A stretch of 64,000 bases of DNA from Caballeronia sordidicola (GCF_000729995.1 NZ_JNFG01000029.1:24857-88856), one strand, 5' to 3'; shown: positions 46,484-56,327, counted from the stretch's first letter. The notes: a model not told the origin generated them from the sequence alone. Translations and numbers: made by a program.

Positions 46484-48229
46484 TTAAAGGGGCGTCAGCC
46501 ACAAAGCGCCACCGCCTCCTATGGAAGCAGAAGTGCCGAGTAAAGCCGTATTGTCGCCGAGCGCAAACGAGGTAAGCGCAACATTCGCACCCAAACTGGC
46601 CACGCCAATTTTCGCCCAATTCAGCCCGCCATCCTTTGTGCCGTAGACGTCGCCGAACATGTCGAGCGCGTAGCCATATGTCGGCGTGGTAAAGGCAAGA
46701 TCGGTGATAAAGGTGTTCTTCGGAACGGCCAATGCGTTCCATGTCGCGCCACCATCAATGCTCTTCAGTACAGGATAAGGAGCCCTGCTCCACAGCGAAC
46801 CTGAGGCATATCCTGTCTTAGCATCGACAAAAAATACGCTCGCGTACGAGTTCACGTCGGCGCCCTGCGGCTGTGACGTTGCCCAGGTTGCTCCACCATC
46901 GGTCGTCCGGGCAATTTGCATCTTCGAACCGTTTCTGTCAGCGCCAATAATCCACCCGTTGCGCGCATCGATGAATTGCATCCGCAGCGCTTTCATATTG
47001 GTATCTGCCTGGAATTTCCAGGTCTTGCCGCCGTCGATGGTGTTTGCCACGATCCCGAGTTCATTGACCACCCATCCATTCTGGCCGACAAACTGGACTG
47101 CGCGCATACACCGCTCGTCGGGGAATCCGGCCAAACGGACGTTCTCCCATGAATTGCCGCCGTCAGAGGAGTGCATCGTGGCGGCATAGTCAAATTGGAT
47201 CACCGCCCCATTTTCAGTTTCGAAATACTTCTGCTGCCCACAGCCGACAACCCATATGTTTTTGTCGTCAGCAAACGCGATGTCGATAAAGCCGTTGCCA
47301 CCCTTGCCGTTATCGTCCTTTGGAAGTGTCAGTTCTTGCCATGACCTCCCGTTATCCGTCGACTTCAGCACCTGCGGCTTATTAATTGGCAACGCCCAGG
47401 CAGTTTTGTTCGCAGCGACGCGAATCCGGCCAACCGTTTGCGCCGTATAGGACGCTTTCCAAAGCGCGTAGCCTCCAGGCTCCAGCGGCGACACCGGGCT
47501 GACCGGCGACACCAACGTGACACGGAAATCCTGGCTCGTCTGGCCGCCATATTCGTTCGTCACCGTGACCGTCAACACGTGCGCAGCGCCGGTCGCAAAT
47601 GTATAGCTCAGCGTGTTGTTCGCGGTTGCCTGGCCGTAAGTGACGCCATCGATCAGCCACTTATACGTGAGCGAATCACCTTGCGGATCGGTCGCATTGA
47701 CGACAATGGTAACGGTCGGCCCTATCGCTTCTACTTGCCCGATGTTGACCGCGCCACTGGATCCTTGTCCGAGGGCGATAACGCCGGTGGATCCTTGGCC
47801 AACGCTGACAGCCCCGCTGATTATTGGCGGCTGATTTTGCACGATGGCCACTGAGCGCGTCTCGACGCTCGTCTGGCCGCTCGCGTCCGTTGCAGTCACC
47901 TTGACACCGAACGTACCCACCTTCGAATACGTGTGTGCCACTGAGACGCCGTTTGACGAAGGGGTGCTATCGCCGAAATCCCAGACGTAAGTTGTCGCGC
48001 TGGGAAAAACGCCGCTGACGATAAAGCTAACCTTGGTTCCGGGACGTAACGCGGACGCAGGCGTAATGCCGACATCAGCAATTTTCGGTGCGGCCACCTT
48101 GGCCGGTTGAATATTGTTCTGCGCCTGAGACGCGGGATTGCCCGTGGAATCGCCACCACCACCTCCACACCCCGCCAGCGCAAGTGCGCAAACCGCCGCG
48201 CTGATTCCACCCCTGAGTCGCCTGTTCAT
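46484..48229 (-). CDS. Lipoprotein with PKD domains and YCF48/BNR-type propeller
   Basis: A 581-residue exported protein. The lipobox is ALALAGC near residue 21, followed by a Gly/Ser/Asn linker. Two PKD/Ig-like domains (about 50-130 and 155-250) show ATTYVWDFGDSTPSSNG and DPQGDSLTYKWLIDG. The rest is a beta-propeller of BNR/YCF48 repeats with recurring KSTDNGRSWQ-, SSDGGNSWENV-, TIDGGKTWKF-, TTDGGATWAT- and KSIDGGATWNAL-type motifs. Such proteins are usually outer-membrane or cell-surface proteins; the ligand is unknown. A short repeat GQGSTGV.../GQGSSGA... lies between the PKD domains. Confidence 0.82.
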   Translation of the reverse strand: MNRRLRGGISAAVCALALAGCGGGGGDSTGNPASQAQNNIQPAKVAAPKIADVGITPASALRPGTKVSFIVSGVFPSATTYVWDFGDSTPSSNGVSVAHTYSKVGTFGVKVTATDASGQTSVETRSVAIVQNQPPIISGAVSVGQGSTGVIALGQGSSGAVNIGQVEAIGPTVTIVVNATDPQGDSLTYKWLIDGVTYGQATANNTLSYTFATGAAHVLTVTVTNEYGGQTSQDFRVTLVSPVSPVSPLEPGGYALWKASYTAQTVGRIRVAANKTAWALPINKPQVLKSTDNGRSWQELTLPKDDNGKGGNGFIDIAFADDKNIWVVGCGQQKYFETENGAVIQFDYAATMHSSDGGNSWENVRLAGFPDERCMRAVQFVGQNGWVVNELGIVANTIDGGKTWKFQADTNMKALRMQFIDARNGWIIGADRNGSKMQIARTTDGGATWATSQPQGADVNSYASVFFVDAKTGYASGSLWSRAPYPVLKSIDGGATWNALAVPKNTFITDLAFTTPTYGYALDMFGDVYGTKDGGLNWAKIGVASLGANVALTSFALGDNTALLGTSASIGGGGALWLTPL

Positions 48230-48540
48230 TATTTAAACCCTGTTCATGAGGTAGCGACCTTTCTTCAATGTTCGATCTTCTCCTGATCGATTCAACGTCA
48301 CGCATTTGACAAAAACGGTAGTGGACGCGAGAAGGCCGCCCCTGTTTGTTGATCTGGAGGCGAGAAGGCAAAACCTTACAAGGACACTTCAACCGGTAAC
48401 GAGATCGTTGCGAGTTACGCAACGGTTATAGGGAAATCGTACTTTTCTGATTGTTTTGCTACGGATTTCCCAGAAACGGCGTCTTTGCGCGATCGCTCGC
48501 ACAGCGATGAGGCCCACAGCAACATGAATCTTTCCAGCAT
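48230..48540. other. Intergenic region, no gene seen
   Basis: These 311 bases hold the promoter and leader of the PKD lipoprotein gene (minus strand; AGGG lies about 9 bases before its ATG). I see no coding or RNA feature. Confidence 0.4.
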
Positions 48541-48585
48541 AAAAAAACCGCCCGGTCCTGCCTCATGGCAAGACCGGGCGGTCTT
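48541..48585 (-). terminator. Intrinsic terminator after ppa
   Basis: The stem GACCGCCCGGTC/GACCGGGCGGTT with a 14-base loop is followed on the minus strand by TTTTTTT. It lies about 25 bases past the ppa stop. Confidence 0.9.
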
Positions 48586-48611
48586 CAACATCTCGACAAT
48601 CAGTCGATGGC

Positions 48612-49139
48612 TTACTTCTTGAAGTTAGCCACGCCTTCCGTGATTTCCTTGTGGGCGGCTTCCACGCCTTGCCAGCCTTCGACCTTCACCCACTTGCCCT
48701 TTTCCAGTGCCTTGTAGTGCTCGAAGAAATGCTTGATCTGGTCCTTCAGATACTCGGGCACGTCGTCCACAGTCTTCATGTGCGCCGTCATCGGGCAGAT
48801 CTTGTCATGCGCCACCGCGACCAGTTTCGCGTCGACACCCGATTCATCCGTCATCTGCAACATGCCCAATGCGCGAGCCCGAACCACCGAGCCGGCCAGC
48901 AGCGGGAACGGCGTGATCACCAGCACATCCACCGGATCGCCATCGCCGGACAGCGTCTGCGGAATGAAGCCATAGTTCGCCGGGTAGCGCATTCCCGTCC
49001 CAATGAAGCGGTCGACCACGAGCAGGCCCATGTCCTTGTCCGCTTCGTACTTCACCGGATCGCTTTGCGCCGGGATCTCGATGATCACATTGAAATCCTG
49101 CGGAAGATCCTTGCCTGGGGGTACGTTGTTAAAGCTCAT
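48612..49139 (-). CDS. ppa: Inorganic pyrophosphatase
   Basis: A 175-residue soluble class I pyrophosphatase that drives biosynthesis by hydrolysing PPi. The start MSFNNVPPGKDLPQDFNVII fixes the N-terminus. The active site has KYEADKDMGLLVVDR, RYPANYGFIPQTLSGDGDPV with DVLVI, and the C-terminal HFFEHYKALEKGKWVKV. It is monocistronic, with a strong terminator. Confidence 0.96.
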   Translation of the reverse strand: MSFNNVPPGKDLPQDFNVIIEIPAQSDPVKYEADKDMGLLVVDRFIGTGMRYPANYGFIPQTLSGDGDPVDVLVITPFPLLAGSVVRARALGMLQMTDESGVDAKLVAVAHDKICPMTAHMKTVDDVPEYLKDQIKHFFEHYKALEKGKWVKVEGWQGVEAAHKEITEGVANFKK

Positions 49140-49467
49140 GTGGACTCTCTTCAAAGTGGAAATTCGGTGTCGGAGATAAACGAATTCGGTACGCGCTAAC
49201 GTCACGTCTTGCTGCATTGCGACAATTCACGTGAAGCGCGGATGTCCTGACTGCAACGCTGCTTCTAGGCATCACGTTGCCCATGAAACAGCGCAATTAC
49301 GTCATTATAGCCAATCAACGCGTGCACTCCGGCGTCTGCTGCGAGCCAGTAGAACGGCGCAAAATAGGCTATCCGCATCGCGACCCCGACCGCGACTGAA
49401 GCACCGCCCAACGAACTGACGTGATGGTGCATCCCCCCAACAACCGCCACGGAGACAGGAGTCAGGC

Positions 49468-50907
49468 ATGGAAGAGGCAAAGCATTTCATCGGCAACCAG
49501 TGGGTGGCAGCGGCAAGCCACGAGACCATTCCCGTCATCGATCCGTCCGACGGCCAGGTCTTCTCGCAACTCGGACGCGGCAACGCAGCCGATATCGACC
49601 GCGCCGTCCAGGCTGCGCGCCACGCTTACGAAGGCCCATGGGGCCACGCAAGCGCCGCGGATCGAGGACGCGTGCTTTACAGGCTTTCGATGATCATCGC
49701 CGCCCATCAGGACGAACTGGCGCATCTCGAAGCACGCGATACCGGCAAACCCCTGAAGCAAGCCCACGCGGACGCGGCCAGCATCGCGCGGTATTTCGAG
49801 TTCTACGCAGGCGCCGCCGACAAGCTCCACGGCGAAACGCTCCCCTATCAGACCGGCTACACCGTCCTCACGATCCGTGAACCGCACGGAGTGACCGGGC
49901 ATATCGTGCCCTGGAACTATCCGCTGCAGATCTTCGGGCGCAGCGTCGGCGCGGCGCTCGCGGCCGGTAACGCGTGCGTGGTCAAGCCGGCTGAAGACGC
50001 GTGTTTATCGATACTGCGCATTGCCGAACTCGCCGCCGAAGCGGGCTTGCCGGAAGGCGCGCTGAACATTGTCACGGGTTATGGATACGAAGCGGGTGCG
50101 GCGCTCGCGCGGCATCCGGGCATCGATCACATCTCGTTCACCGGATCGCCGGCAACGGGCGCGGCGGTGGTCAAGATGGCCGCCGATAACCACGTTCCCG
50201 TCACGCTGGAGCTCGGCGGCAAGTCACCGCAAATCGTTTTCGCCGATGCCGACTTCGACGCCGCCCTGCCCGTGCTCGTCTCGGCGATCGTGCAGAACGC
50301 GGGACAAACGTGTTCGGCGGGCAGCCGTGTATTGATCGAGCGATCGGCGTATGAGCCCTTGCTCGAACGGTTATCGGAGGCGTTCAGCGCGTTGAAGGTG
50401 GGCCCGAGCAAACTTGATCTCGATTGCGGTCCGCTGATCAGCGCGAAGCAGCAGCAACGCGTGTGGGATTTTCTCTCCGATGCCCAGCACGACGGCATCG
50501 CCATGGCCGCCCACGGTGAAGTGATTGCGGAAGCGCCGGAGGCAGGCTTTTACCAGGCGCCGACGCTACTGCGCGATGTCCCGCCGGCGCATCGTCTGGC
50601 GCGCGAAGAAGTGTTCGGCCCGATCCTTTGCGCCATGCCCTTCGATGACGAAGCCGACGCGCTGAAGCTTGCCAACGGCACAGACTTCGGGCTGGTCGCG
50701 GGCATCTGGACACGCGATGGCGGCCGGCAGATGCGCATTGCCCGCAAAGTGCGTTCGGGGCAAGTGTTCATCAACAATTACGGTGCAGGCGGCGGCGTTG
50801 AACTGCCGTTCGGCGGCGTCAAACATTCGGGCCACGGCCGCGAAAAAGGCTTCGAAGCGCTGTATGGATTCACGGTGCTCAAAACCATAGCCATCAAGCA
50901 TGGCTAG
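49468..50907 (+). CDS. NAD(P)+-dependent aldehyde dehydrogenase
   Basis: A 479-residue ALDH-superfamily enzyme that oxidises an aldehyde to an acid. The NAD site includes GHIVPWNYPLQIFGRSVGAA and FTGSPATGAAVVK. The general base Glu lies in TLELGGKSPQIVFADAD, the catalytic Cys in QNAGQTCSAGSRV, and REEVFGPILCAMPFDDE is also conserved. An AGGAG lies before the ATG. It is followed after 12 bases by an SDR gene and then an MFS gene with the same AGGAGACAAC ribosome site, so the three form a catabolic operon. The substrate is unknown. Confidence 0.92.
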   Translation: MEEAKHFIGNQWVAAASHETIPVIDPSDGQVFSQLGRGNAADIDRAVQAARHAYEGPWGHASAADRGRVLYRLSMIIAAHQDELAHLEARDTGKPLKQAHADAASIARYFEFYAGAADKLHGETLPYQTGYTVLTIREPHGVTGHIVPWNYPLQIFGRSVGAALAAGNACVVKPAEDACLSILRIAELAAEAGLPEGALNIVTGYGYEAGAALARHPGIDHISFTGSPATGAAVVKMAADNHVPVTLELGGKSPQIVFADADFDAALPVLVSAIVQNAGQTCSAGSRVLIERSAYEPLLERLSEAFSALKVGPSKLDLDCGPLISAKQQQRVWDFLSDAQHDGIAMAAHGEVIAEAPEAGFYQAPTLLRDVPPAHRLAREEVFGPILCAMPFDDEADALKLANGTDFGLVAGIWTRDGGRQMRIARKVRSGQVFINNYGAGGGVELPFGGVKHSGHGREKGFEALYGFTVLKTIAIKHG

Positions 50908-50919
50908 ATAGGAGACAAC

Positions 50920-51678
50920 ATGAGACTGCAAGGCAAGACGGCGATTGTGACTGGCGGCGGATCGGGATTCGGAGAAGGGATCGCGAAGACATTTGCCCGC
51001 GAAGGCGCTAGCGTCGTGGTGAACGATCTCAACGGCGCGGCAGCCGAGCGCGTGGCCAGCGAGATTGCGGTGAGCGGCGGCAAGGCGATCGCGGTACCCG
51101 GCGACGTGACGAAGCAAGCCGACTGGCAAACGCTCTTCGATGCCACCATCGAAGACTTCGGCAGCGTTCAGGTCGTGGTGAACAACGCGGGCACGACGCA
51201 TCGGAACAAGCCGGTGATGGACATCACCGAAGCGGAATTCGACCGCGTTTATGCGGTGAACGTGAAGAGCATCTACTTCAGCGTGGCGCAATTCGTGCCC
51301 TACTTCCGCAAGGTTGGCGGGGGTGCGTTCATCAATATTGCATCGACGGCAGGCGTGCGGCCGCGGCCAGGTTTGATCTGGTACAACGGCAGCAAGGCCG
51401 CGGTGATTATCGCGAGCAAGGCGCTGGCGGTCGAGCTTGGGCCGGACAGGATTCGCGTCAACTGCATCAACCCGGTGATGGGCGAAACGGGCTTGCTGTC
51501 CGAGTTCATGGGCATGGAGGACACGCCCGCGAACCGTCAGAAGTTCCTCGCGACCATTCCGCTGGGACGGCTTTCAACGCCGCAGGATATTGCGAATGCA
51601 GCGCTGTATCTCGCCTCCGATGACGCCGAGTTCATCACCGGCGTCGCGCTGGAAGTGGATGGCGGGCGCTGCGTCTGA
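50920..51678 (+). CDS. SDR-family oxidoreductase
   Basis: A 252-residue classical short-chain dehydrogenase. The cofactor motif is TGGGSGFGEGIAKTFAREGA, NNAG occurs in VVNNAGTTHRN, and the catalytic YxxxK is WYNGSKAAVIIASKALAVEL with the Ser in INIASTAG. Asp near the end of the second strand (VNDLNG) suggests NAD+ use. It probably oxidises an alcohol to a substrate for the aldehyde or acid route, or a related keto step. It lies between the ALDH and the MFS carrier. Confidence 0.92.
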   Translation: MRLQGKTAIVTGGGSGFGEGIAKTFAREGASVVVNDLNGAAAERVASEIAVSGGKAIAVPGDVTKQADWQTLFDATIEDFGSVQVVVNNAGTTHRNKPVMDITEAEFDRVYAVNVKSIYFSVAQFVPYFRKVGGGAFINIASTAGVRPRPGLIWYNGSKAAVIIASKALAVELGPDRIRVNCINPVMGETGLLSEFMGMEDTPANRQKFLATIPLGRLSTPQDIANAALYLASDDAEFITGVALEVDGGRCV

Positions 51679-51834
51679 CGTGCTTGCCAGAGCCGCATCC
51701 GGTAGCGAACTTAGCTCGCCGCCGGATGCGCCTGATCGGTGTTTTCCCCATAGAGAACAGCCGGTTCCGGTTATAGCGAGCAGCTAGAATCGAACCGCAC
51801 ATATTCCCATCGATAAAAATAGCCAGGAGACAAC

Positions 51835-53154
51835 ATGGCCAGTACTGCGGGTGATTTGCATCGACCGGGCGCGGGTGCGCCGCCTTCGGCGTTCGAAGCG
51901 GCTACGTATAAGAAGGTCGCGTGGCGGCTCTCGCCATTGCTGTTGCTTTGTTATGTGGTGGCCTATCTGGATCGTGTGAACGTGGGCTTCGCGAAACTGC
52001 AGATGTCCACCGATCTCGGCTTGAGCGATGCCGTCTACGGCTTCGGCGCGGGCATCTTTTTCTTCGGCTATTTCATCTTCGAAATTCCCAGCAACGTCAT
52101 CCTGCACAAGGTCGGCGCGCGCATCTGGATCGCGCGGATCATGATCACGTGGGGCATCATTTCCGGCCTCACGATGTTCATCACCACGCCCACCATGTTT
52201 TATGTAATGCGCTTCATCCTGGGCGTGGCCGAAGCGGGTTTTTTCCCGGGCGTCATTCTCTATCTCACTTACTGGTTTCCGGCTGAGCGGCGCGGACGGA
52301 TGACGACATTGTTCATGACGGCGATCGCGCTGTCGGGATTGATCGGCGGTCCGGTGTCCGGCTGGATCATGAAGAACTTCGATGGCGTCAACGGCTGGCA
52401 TTCATGGCAATGGCTTTTCTTGCTGGAAGGCATTCCATCGATCGTGGTCGGGATTATCGTGTTCATCTTCATGGATGACGGGATTGCGAAGGCCAAATGG
52501 CTCACGGTGGAGGAGCGTGAGTTGCTGGAAAGGAATATTGCTAAGGACAACGTCGAGAAGGTGGACATGCCCGTGCGTGAGGTGCTCAAAAACGGCCGCG
52601 TCTGGTTGATGAGCCTGACGTACTTTTCGTTCGTGATGGGGCTCTATGGCGTGGGCTTCTGGCTGCCTACGATTATCAAGGCGACCGGGGTGACCGATGC
52701 GCTGGACATCGGCTTGCTGTCCGCTATTCCGTTTGGTGCCGCGGTGATTGGCATGTTGCTCGTGGCACGCAGTGCGGACAAACGAGGCGAACGCCGGTGG
52801 CATATTGCCATTCCTGCGGCTGTGGGGGCGTTGGGGTTGGTGGTGTCGGTTGTGTGGTCGACGAATACGCCTATGGCCATGCTCGGACTCACCTTGGCGA
52901 CGATGGGCATTCTCACCACGTTGCCGCTGTTCTGGAGTTTGCCTACGGCGTTTTTGGCTGGGACCGGAGCCGCTGCAGGGATCGCGATGATCAACTCGCT
53001 TGGCAATCTGGCGGGGTTCTTGAGTCCGTATCTCGTGGGGTGGCTCAAGCAGGTGACGGCATCGAACGCTAGCGGCATGTATATGCTCGCCGCGTTCATG
53101 GTGCTCGGTGGGTTGCTCGCGCTGAGCGTGCCGAAGCGGATGGTAAATCGGTAG
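51835..53154 (+). CDS. MFS transporter of the anion:cation symporter (ACS) family
   Basis: A 439-residue carrier with 12 predicted helices. VAYLDRVNVGFAKLQMSTDL, YFIFEIPSNVILHKVGARIW and RFILGVAEAGFFPGVILYLT are ACS-family signatures, as in carriers of organic acids and aromatic acids. It ends the ALDH-SDR operon (156-base gap, AGGAGACAAC before ATG) and probably imports the substrate. The 3' two thirds (from 52322) recur as a broken copy at 55415-56224. Confidence 0.92.
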   Translation: MASTAGDLHRPGAGAPPSAFEAATYKKVAWRLSPLLLLCYVVAYLDRVNVGFAKLQMSTDLGLSDAVYGFGAGIFFFGYFIFEIPSNVILHKVGARIWIARIMITWGIISGLTMFITTPTMFYVMRFILGVAEAGFFPGVILYLTYWFPAERRGRMTTLFMTAIALSGLIGGPVSGWIMKNFDGVNGWHSWQWLFLLEGIPSIVVGIIVFIFMDDGIAKAKWLTVEERELLERNIAKDNVEKVDMPVREVLKNGRVWLMSLTYFSFVMGLYGVGFWLPTIIKATGVTDALDIGLLSAIPFGAAVIGMLLVARSADKRGERRWHIAIPAAVGALGLVVSVVWSTNTPMAMLGLTLATMGILTTLPLFWSLPTAFLAGTGAAAGIAMINSLGNLAGFLSPYLVGWLKQVTASNASGMYMLAAFMVLGGLLALSVPKRMVNR

Positions 53155-53183
53155 GCTCGCTGCGCGTCAACATCAACCCCACG

Positions 53184-53212
53184 GAAAACTCCTGAGATAA
53201 ATAGGAGTTTTC
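53184..53212 (+). terminator. Intrinsic terminator after the MFS gene (copy 1)
   Basis: The stem GAAAACTCCT/AGGAGTTTTC has a loop of about 9 bases. The same hairpin recurs at 56254-56282, exactly 3070 bases downstream. Confidence 0.8.
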
Positions 53213-53258
53213 TTGTATCGTCATTCAACCACACTATTCAGAATCGTCCGTTGGATCG

Positions 53259-53283
53259 TTTGCGATCTTTTAACGATCGCAGA
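53259..53283 (+). promoter_or_regulatory. Leader hairpin upstream of the 640-residue adhesin gene
   Basis: TGCGATC/GATCGCA (7 bp, extended to 9 with a wobble pair) with a 7-base loop lies about 75 bases before the ATG. The paralogous leader has a hairpin at the same place with a different sequence (56328-56354), while the flanking GTCCGT and ATCGGGCGG are shared. Confidence 0.5.
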
Positions 53284-53357
53284 GGATTTTCATCGGGCGG
53301 GAGGTTTGCGCAAACGCGTCTGCACCGCCCATCTACAACAATTAAAACGGGGCAAAC

Positions 53358-55280
53358 ATGTCAGAAGCACGGATGTTGGACGTGGGGTTTTCATCGGTTG
53401 CTACAGGTTCTGGAAGCGCCGGTTTTTCCAGCGACGCGGGTTTGACGAGGATTGACGGACAAAGCTCAATTGACCATGGCCAAAGAGATTTGGCGCGTAC
53501 CGTTGTCGACGCACTCAGTCTGGCTGCAGATCACGGGTCCTCGTTGTCGGCGCTGGACCCGCTGGCATACAGTGATCTCGCCGCATTTGTTGCCTACATG
53601 CCGAGCGCTGGAACTCAACCCATCCGGTTGAACGGCCCCGACACGGTAGGCATTGATCACACGGTTTCGCCGCTTAACGACGCAGCCATTTCCTCGCTGC
53701 TACCGGTGACCGGATTCCCAGCAATCGATCCGCGCATATCGCTGGGTTGGAACGACGGTTTAAGCCAACTCACGCCGCGTTCCTCGGACGGTCATCTTTC
53801 GAGTGAGAGTACGGCATCTTCCTTCGTTGCGAGTGAGGGTACGTCGCTTTCCTTCGGCGACCTGGGCGGGCGGGATGCAAGGCCAATTAACACAGGGGAT
53901 TCGTCGATCGCGATCGGTTTTAATTCGGGCTCCAATGGATTTCGTGGCGACGTGCCCATCACAATTGGCAAAGGGCAAACTGATTTACCGCCAGACGACA
54001 TCGCCGTTCCGTCGCTACTGCCATCGTGGGAAATTCCAGGGAGCAATTCAAGTATCTCGCTCGGGAAGCAAGGCGGCTCGCAGCAACGCTACCCGTATTC
54101 CTCGCATCTTTTTTTCGCGGACGCGCCAGTTATCACCGGCGTCGGTGACATGGCCCACCTGTCGGGTTTTGAGTCAGCCAACACCATCAACATCTTCAAC
54201 CCGGCTCCAATCCTGAGCGGTTCGGGCCAGGCCGGTACTGTCATTTCCGTTTTCCATAACGCGGTGCTCATCGGCTCAACCACCGTTGATCCGGACGGAA
54301 CATGGAGCTTCAATTCGCCTGCGCTCGCTACCGGACGGCACGACTTCTCCGTCAGCACGGTCAGCCCGGAAAACGGCACCGTGCTCGAATCGGCGCATCT
54401 CGACGTGCGTGTCGCTGTCGACGCCAGCCTTGCGCCGACGGCTATTGCCCCCATTCCAAGCGCGCTCGACGAGAGTGTCCCCGAAACACTCCCGGATACA
54501 CACTCTTCTCGGCTGATGTTGACTGACGGCGCCTTGACGGTCGACGTGCAAGCTCTTACACCGTCCAAATCCGGCAGCAGCGTTGCCGCCTTGGGACTGT
54601 CCGCGGAACTGCTCGTCGCCGGCAAGATAGTCGATGTGCTCGCAGTCACCGCTGACGAAGGGGGATTGATTTCCTTTGCTGCGGATTGGAAAACCGTGGC
54701 GGCAGTTCATCCCGATGCGACGTTGAAAGTCACTGCCCATATCGGCACGGATGACGCAATCGAGGTCTTGGACAAACACACGCTCAGTTCCCTGCTTGGG
54801 CAAACGGATCGTTGGGTATCGATGACGTCGACCGGAGAAAGCGCAGCGTTTTTCGATGCGTCGGATCGAGGCGTGCATATCCATGGCGGCGCGGGCGTCC
54901 ACCTCATTACAGTGACGAACGATCATCAATTGCTTGATTTGACTTCGCTGACAGGCAAAACAGCTGCCTCTACCGTCATGGGCATCGACACAATTGATCT
55001 GGGCGGACAGCACAACACACTGCAAATCGCGATGATCGATGTGCTGAATCTCGGCGAGACGGATCTTTTTCGTGTCGATGGAAAGCAGCAGTTCATGGTG
55101 AACGGCAAGGCGGGTGACACGGTGAAGTTGTCGAATACAAGCGTTGCGGGGATAACCGATGGAGATTGGGAGCAACAGCCCGAAACGAAGATAGGAGGTG
55201 TGACATACGACGTCTATGAACATTCGACAGCACATGTGGAGCTGATGGTGCAGTCCGGCGTGCAACTGACGATGCATTGA
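53358..55280 (+). CDS. Ig-like repeat surface protein, probably type I secreted (640 residues)
   Basis: The protein has no Sec signal peptide. Residues 1 to about 250 are Ser/Gly/Asp-rich, with an internal repeat (AAISSLLPVTGFPAIDPRIS near 107 and IAVPSLLPSWEIPGSNSSIS near 214). A bacterial Ig-like domain follows (about 255-350) with ILSGSGQAGTVISVFHNAVL and the DPDGTWSFNSPALATGRHDF core. A second module (about 375-480) ends in a HPDATLKVTAHIG motif. The C-terminal about 160 residues, with DTIDLGGQHNTLQIAMIDVL, VNGKAGDTVKLSNTS and VYEHSTAHVELMV, resemble the end region of RTX-type type I secreted adhesins. It is the smaller paralogue of the 1614-residue protein downstream. No type I exporter is in the window. 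Confidence 0.65.
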   Translation: MSEARMLDVGFSSVATGSGSAGFSSDAGLTRIDGQSSIDHGQRDLARTVVDALSLAADHGSSLSALDPLAYSDLAAFVAYMPSAGTQPIRLNGPDTVGIDHTVSPLNDAAISSLLPVTGFPAIDPRISLGWNDGLSQLTPRSSDGHLSSESTASSFVASEGTSLSFGDLGGRDARPINTGDSSIAIGFNSGSNGFRGDVPITIGKGQTDLPPDDIAVPSLLPSWEIPGSNSSISLGKQGGSQQRYPYSSHLFFADAPVITGVGDMAHLSGFESANTINIFNPAPILSGSGQAGTVISVFHNAVLIGSTTVDPDGTWSFNSPALATGRHDFSVSTVSPENGTVLESAHLDVRVAVDASLAPTAIAPIPSALDESVPETLPDTHSSRLMLTDGALTVDVQALTPSKSGSSVAALGLSAELLVAGKIVDVLAVTADEGGLISFAADWKTVAAVHPDATLKVTAHIGTDDAIEVLDKHTLSSLLGQTDRWVSMTSTGESAAFFDASDRGVHIHGGAGVHLITVTNDHQLLDLTSLTGKTAASTVMGIDTIDLGGQHNTLQIAMIDVLNLGETDLFRVDGKQQFMVNGKAGDTVKLSNTSVAGITDGDWEQQPETKIGGVTYDVYEHSTAHVELMVQSGVQLTMH

Positions 55281-55414
55281 TGCATTACGCCGTTTGATCG
55301 CGAGAAATCCGCATGCCCGTCAAGGTGTGCGGATGCTATTCGACTACTGGCGCGGCACATACCTCGCTGGTTCGGATATAGATCAGTACATGCGTCCATC
55401 GGTTTTGAATTCAT

Positions 55415-56224
55415 CGATCGCGCTGTCGGGATTGATCGGCGGTCCGGTGTCCGGCTGGATCATGAAGAACTTCGATGGTGTCAACGGCTGGCATTCATGG
55501 CAATGGCTTTCCTTGCTCGAAGGCATTCCGTCGATCGTGGTCGGAATTATCGTGTTCATCTTCATGGATGACGGGATTGCGAAAGCCAAGTGGCTCACGG
55601 TCGAGGAGCGTGAGTTGCTGGAAAGGAATATCGCTAAGGACAACGTCGAGAAAGTAGACATGCCCGTGCGTGAGGTGCTCAAAAACGGCCGCGTCTGGTT
55701 GATGAGCCTGACGTACTTTTCGTTCGTGATGGGGCTCTATGGCGTGGGCTTCTGGCTGCCTACGATTATCAAGGCGACCGGGGTGACCGATGCGCTGGAC
55801 ATCGGCTTGCTGTCCGCTATTCCGTTTGGTGCCGCGGTGATTGGCATGTTGCTCGTGGCACGGAGGTGGCATATCGCCATTCCGGCAGCTGTTGGGGCGT
55901 TGGGGCTGGTGGTGTCGGTTGTGTGGTCGACGAATACGCCGATGGCCATGCTCGGACTCACCTTGGCGACGATGGGGCATTCTCACCACGTTGCCTCTGT
56001 TATGGAGTTTGCCTACGGCGTTTTTGGCTGGAACAGGTGCCGCTGCTGGGATTGCGATGATCAACTCGCTGGGAAATCTGGCAGGGTTCTTGAGTCCGTA
56101 TCTGGTGGGATGGCTCAAGCAGGTGACAGCATCGAATGCTAGTGGCATGTATATGCTCGCCGCATTCGTGGTGCTCGGTGGACTGCTCGCATTGAGCGTG
56201 CCGAAATGGATGGTGAATCGGTAG
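55415..56224 (+). pseudogene. 5'-truncated, frameshifted duplicate of the MFS gene
   Basis: The sequence is nearly identical to 52322-53154 of the intact MFS gene but lacks the first 162 codons or so. It has a 24-base in-frame deletion near 55864 (eight codons of the cytoplasmic loop SADKRGER are lost). It also has one extra G in a GGGG run at about 55973-55976, after which the MFS reading (LTTLPLLWSLPTAFLAGTGA...) continues in the next frame to the TAG at 56222-56224. An ATG at 55390 in the preceding junction sequence could start a chimeric fragment, but no functional carrier can result. It marks the tandem duplication that made the second adhesin gene. Confidence 0.93.
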
Positions 56225-56253
56225 GATCGCTGGACGTCAATGTCAACTACACG

Positions 56254-56282
56254 GAAAACTCCTTAGAGAAATAGGAGTTTTC
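56254..56282 (+). terminator. Intrinsic terminator (copy 2)
   Basis: The same stem as at 53184-53212 (GAAAACTCCT/AGGAGTTTTC), with a slightly different loop. It is a duplicated copy, 30 bases past the pseudogene stop. Confidence 0.75.
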
Positions 56283-56327
56283 TGGTATCACCTTTCAATT
56301 TCATTATTCAGAATTGTCCGTAGGTTG

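Noticed and set aside
55294..56142. A 282-codon open frame that could be called an MFS transporter
   Set aside because: It is the read-through of a 5'-truncated duplicate: the first helices are missing, eight codons are deleted and the frame is lost after 55976.
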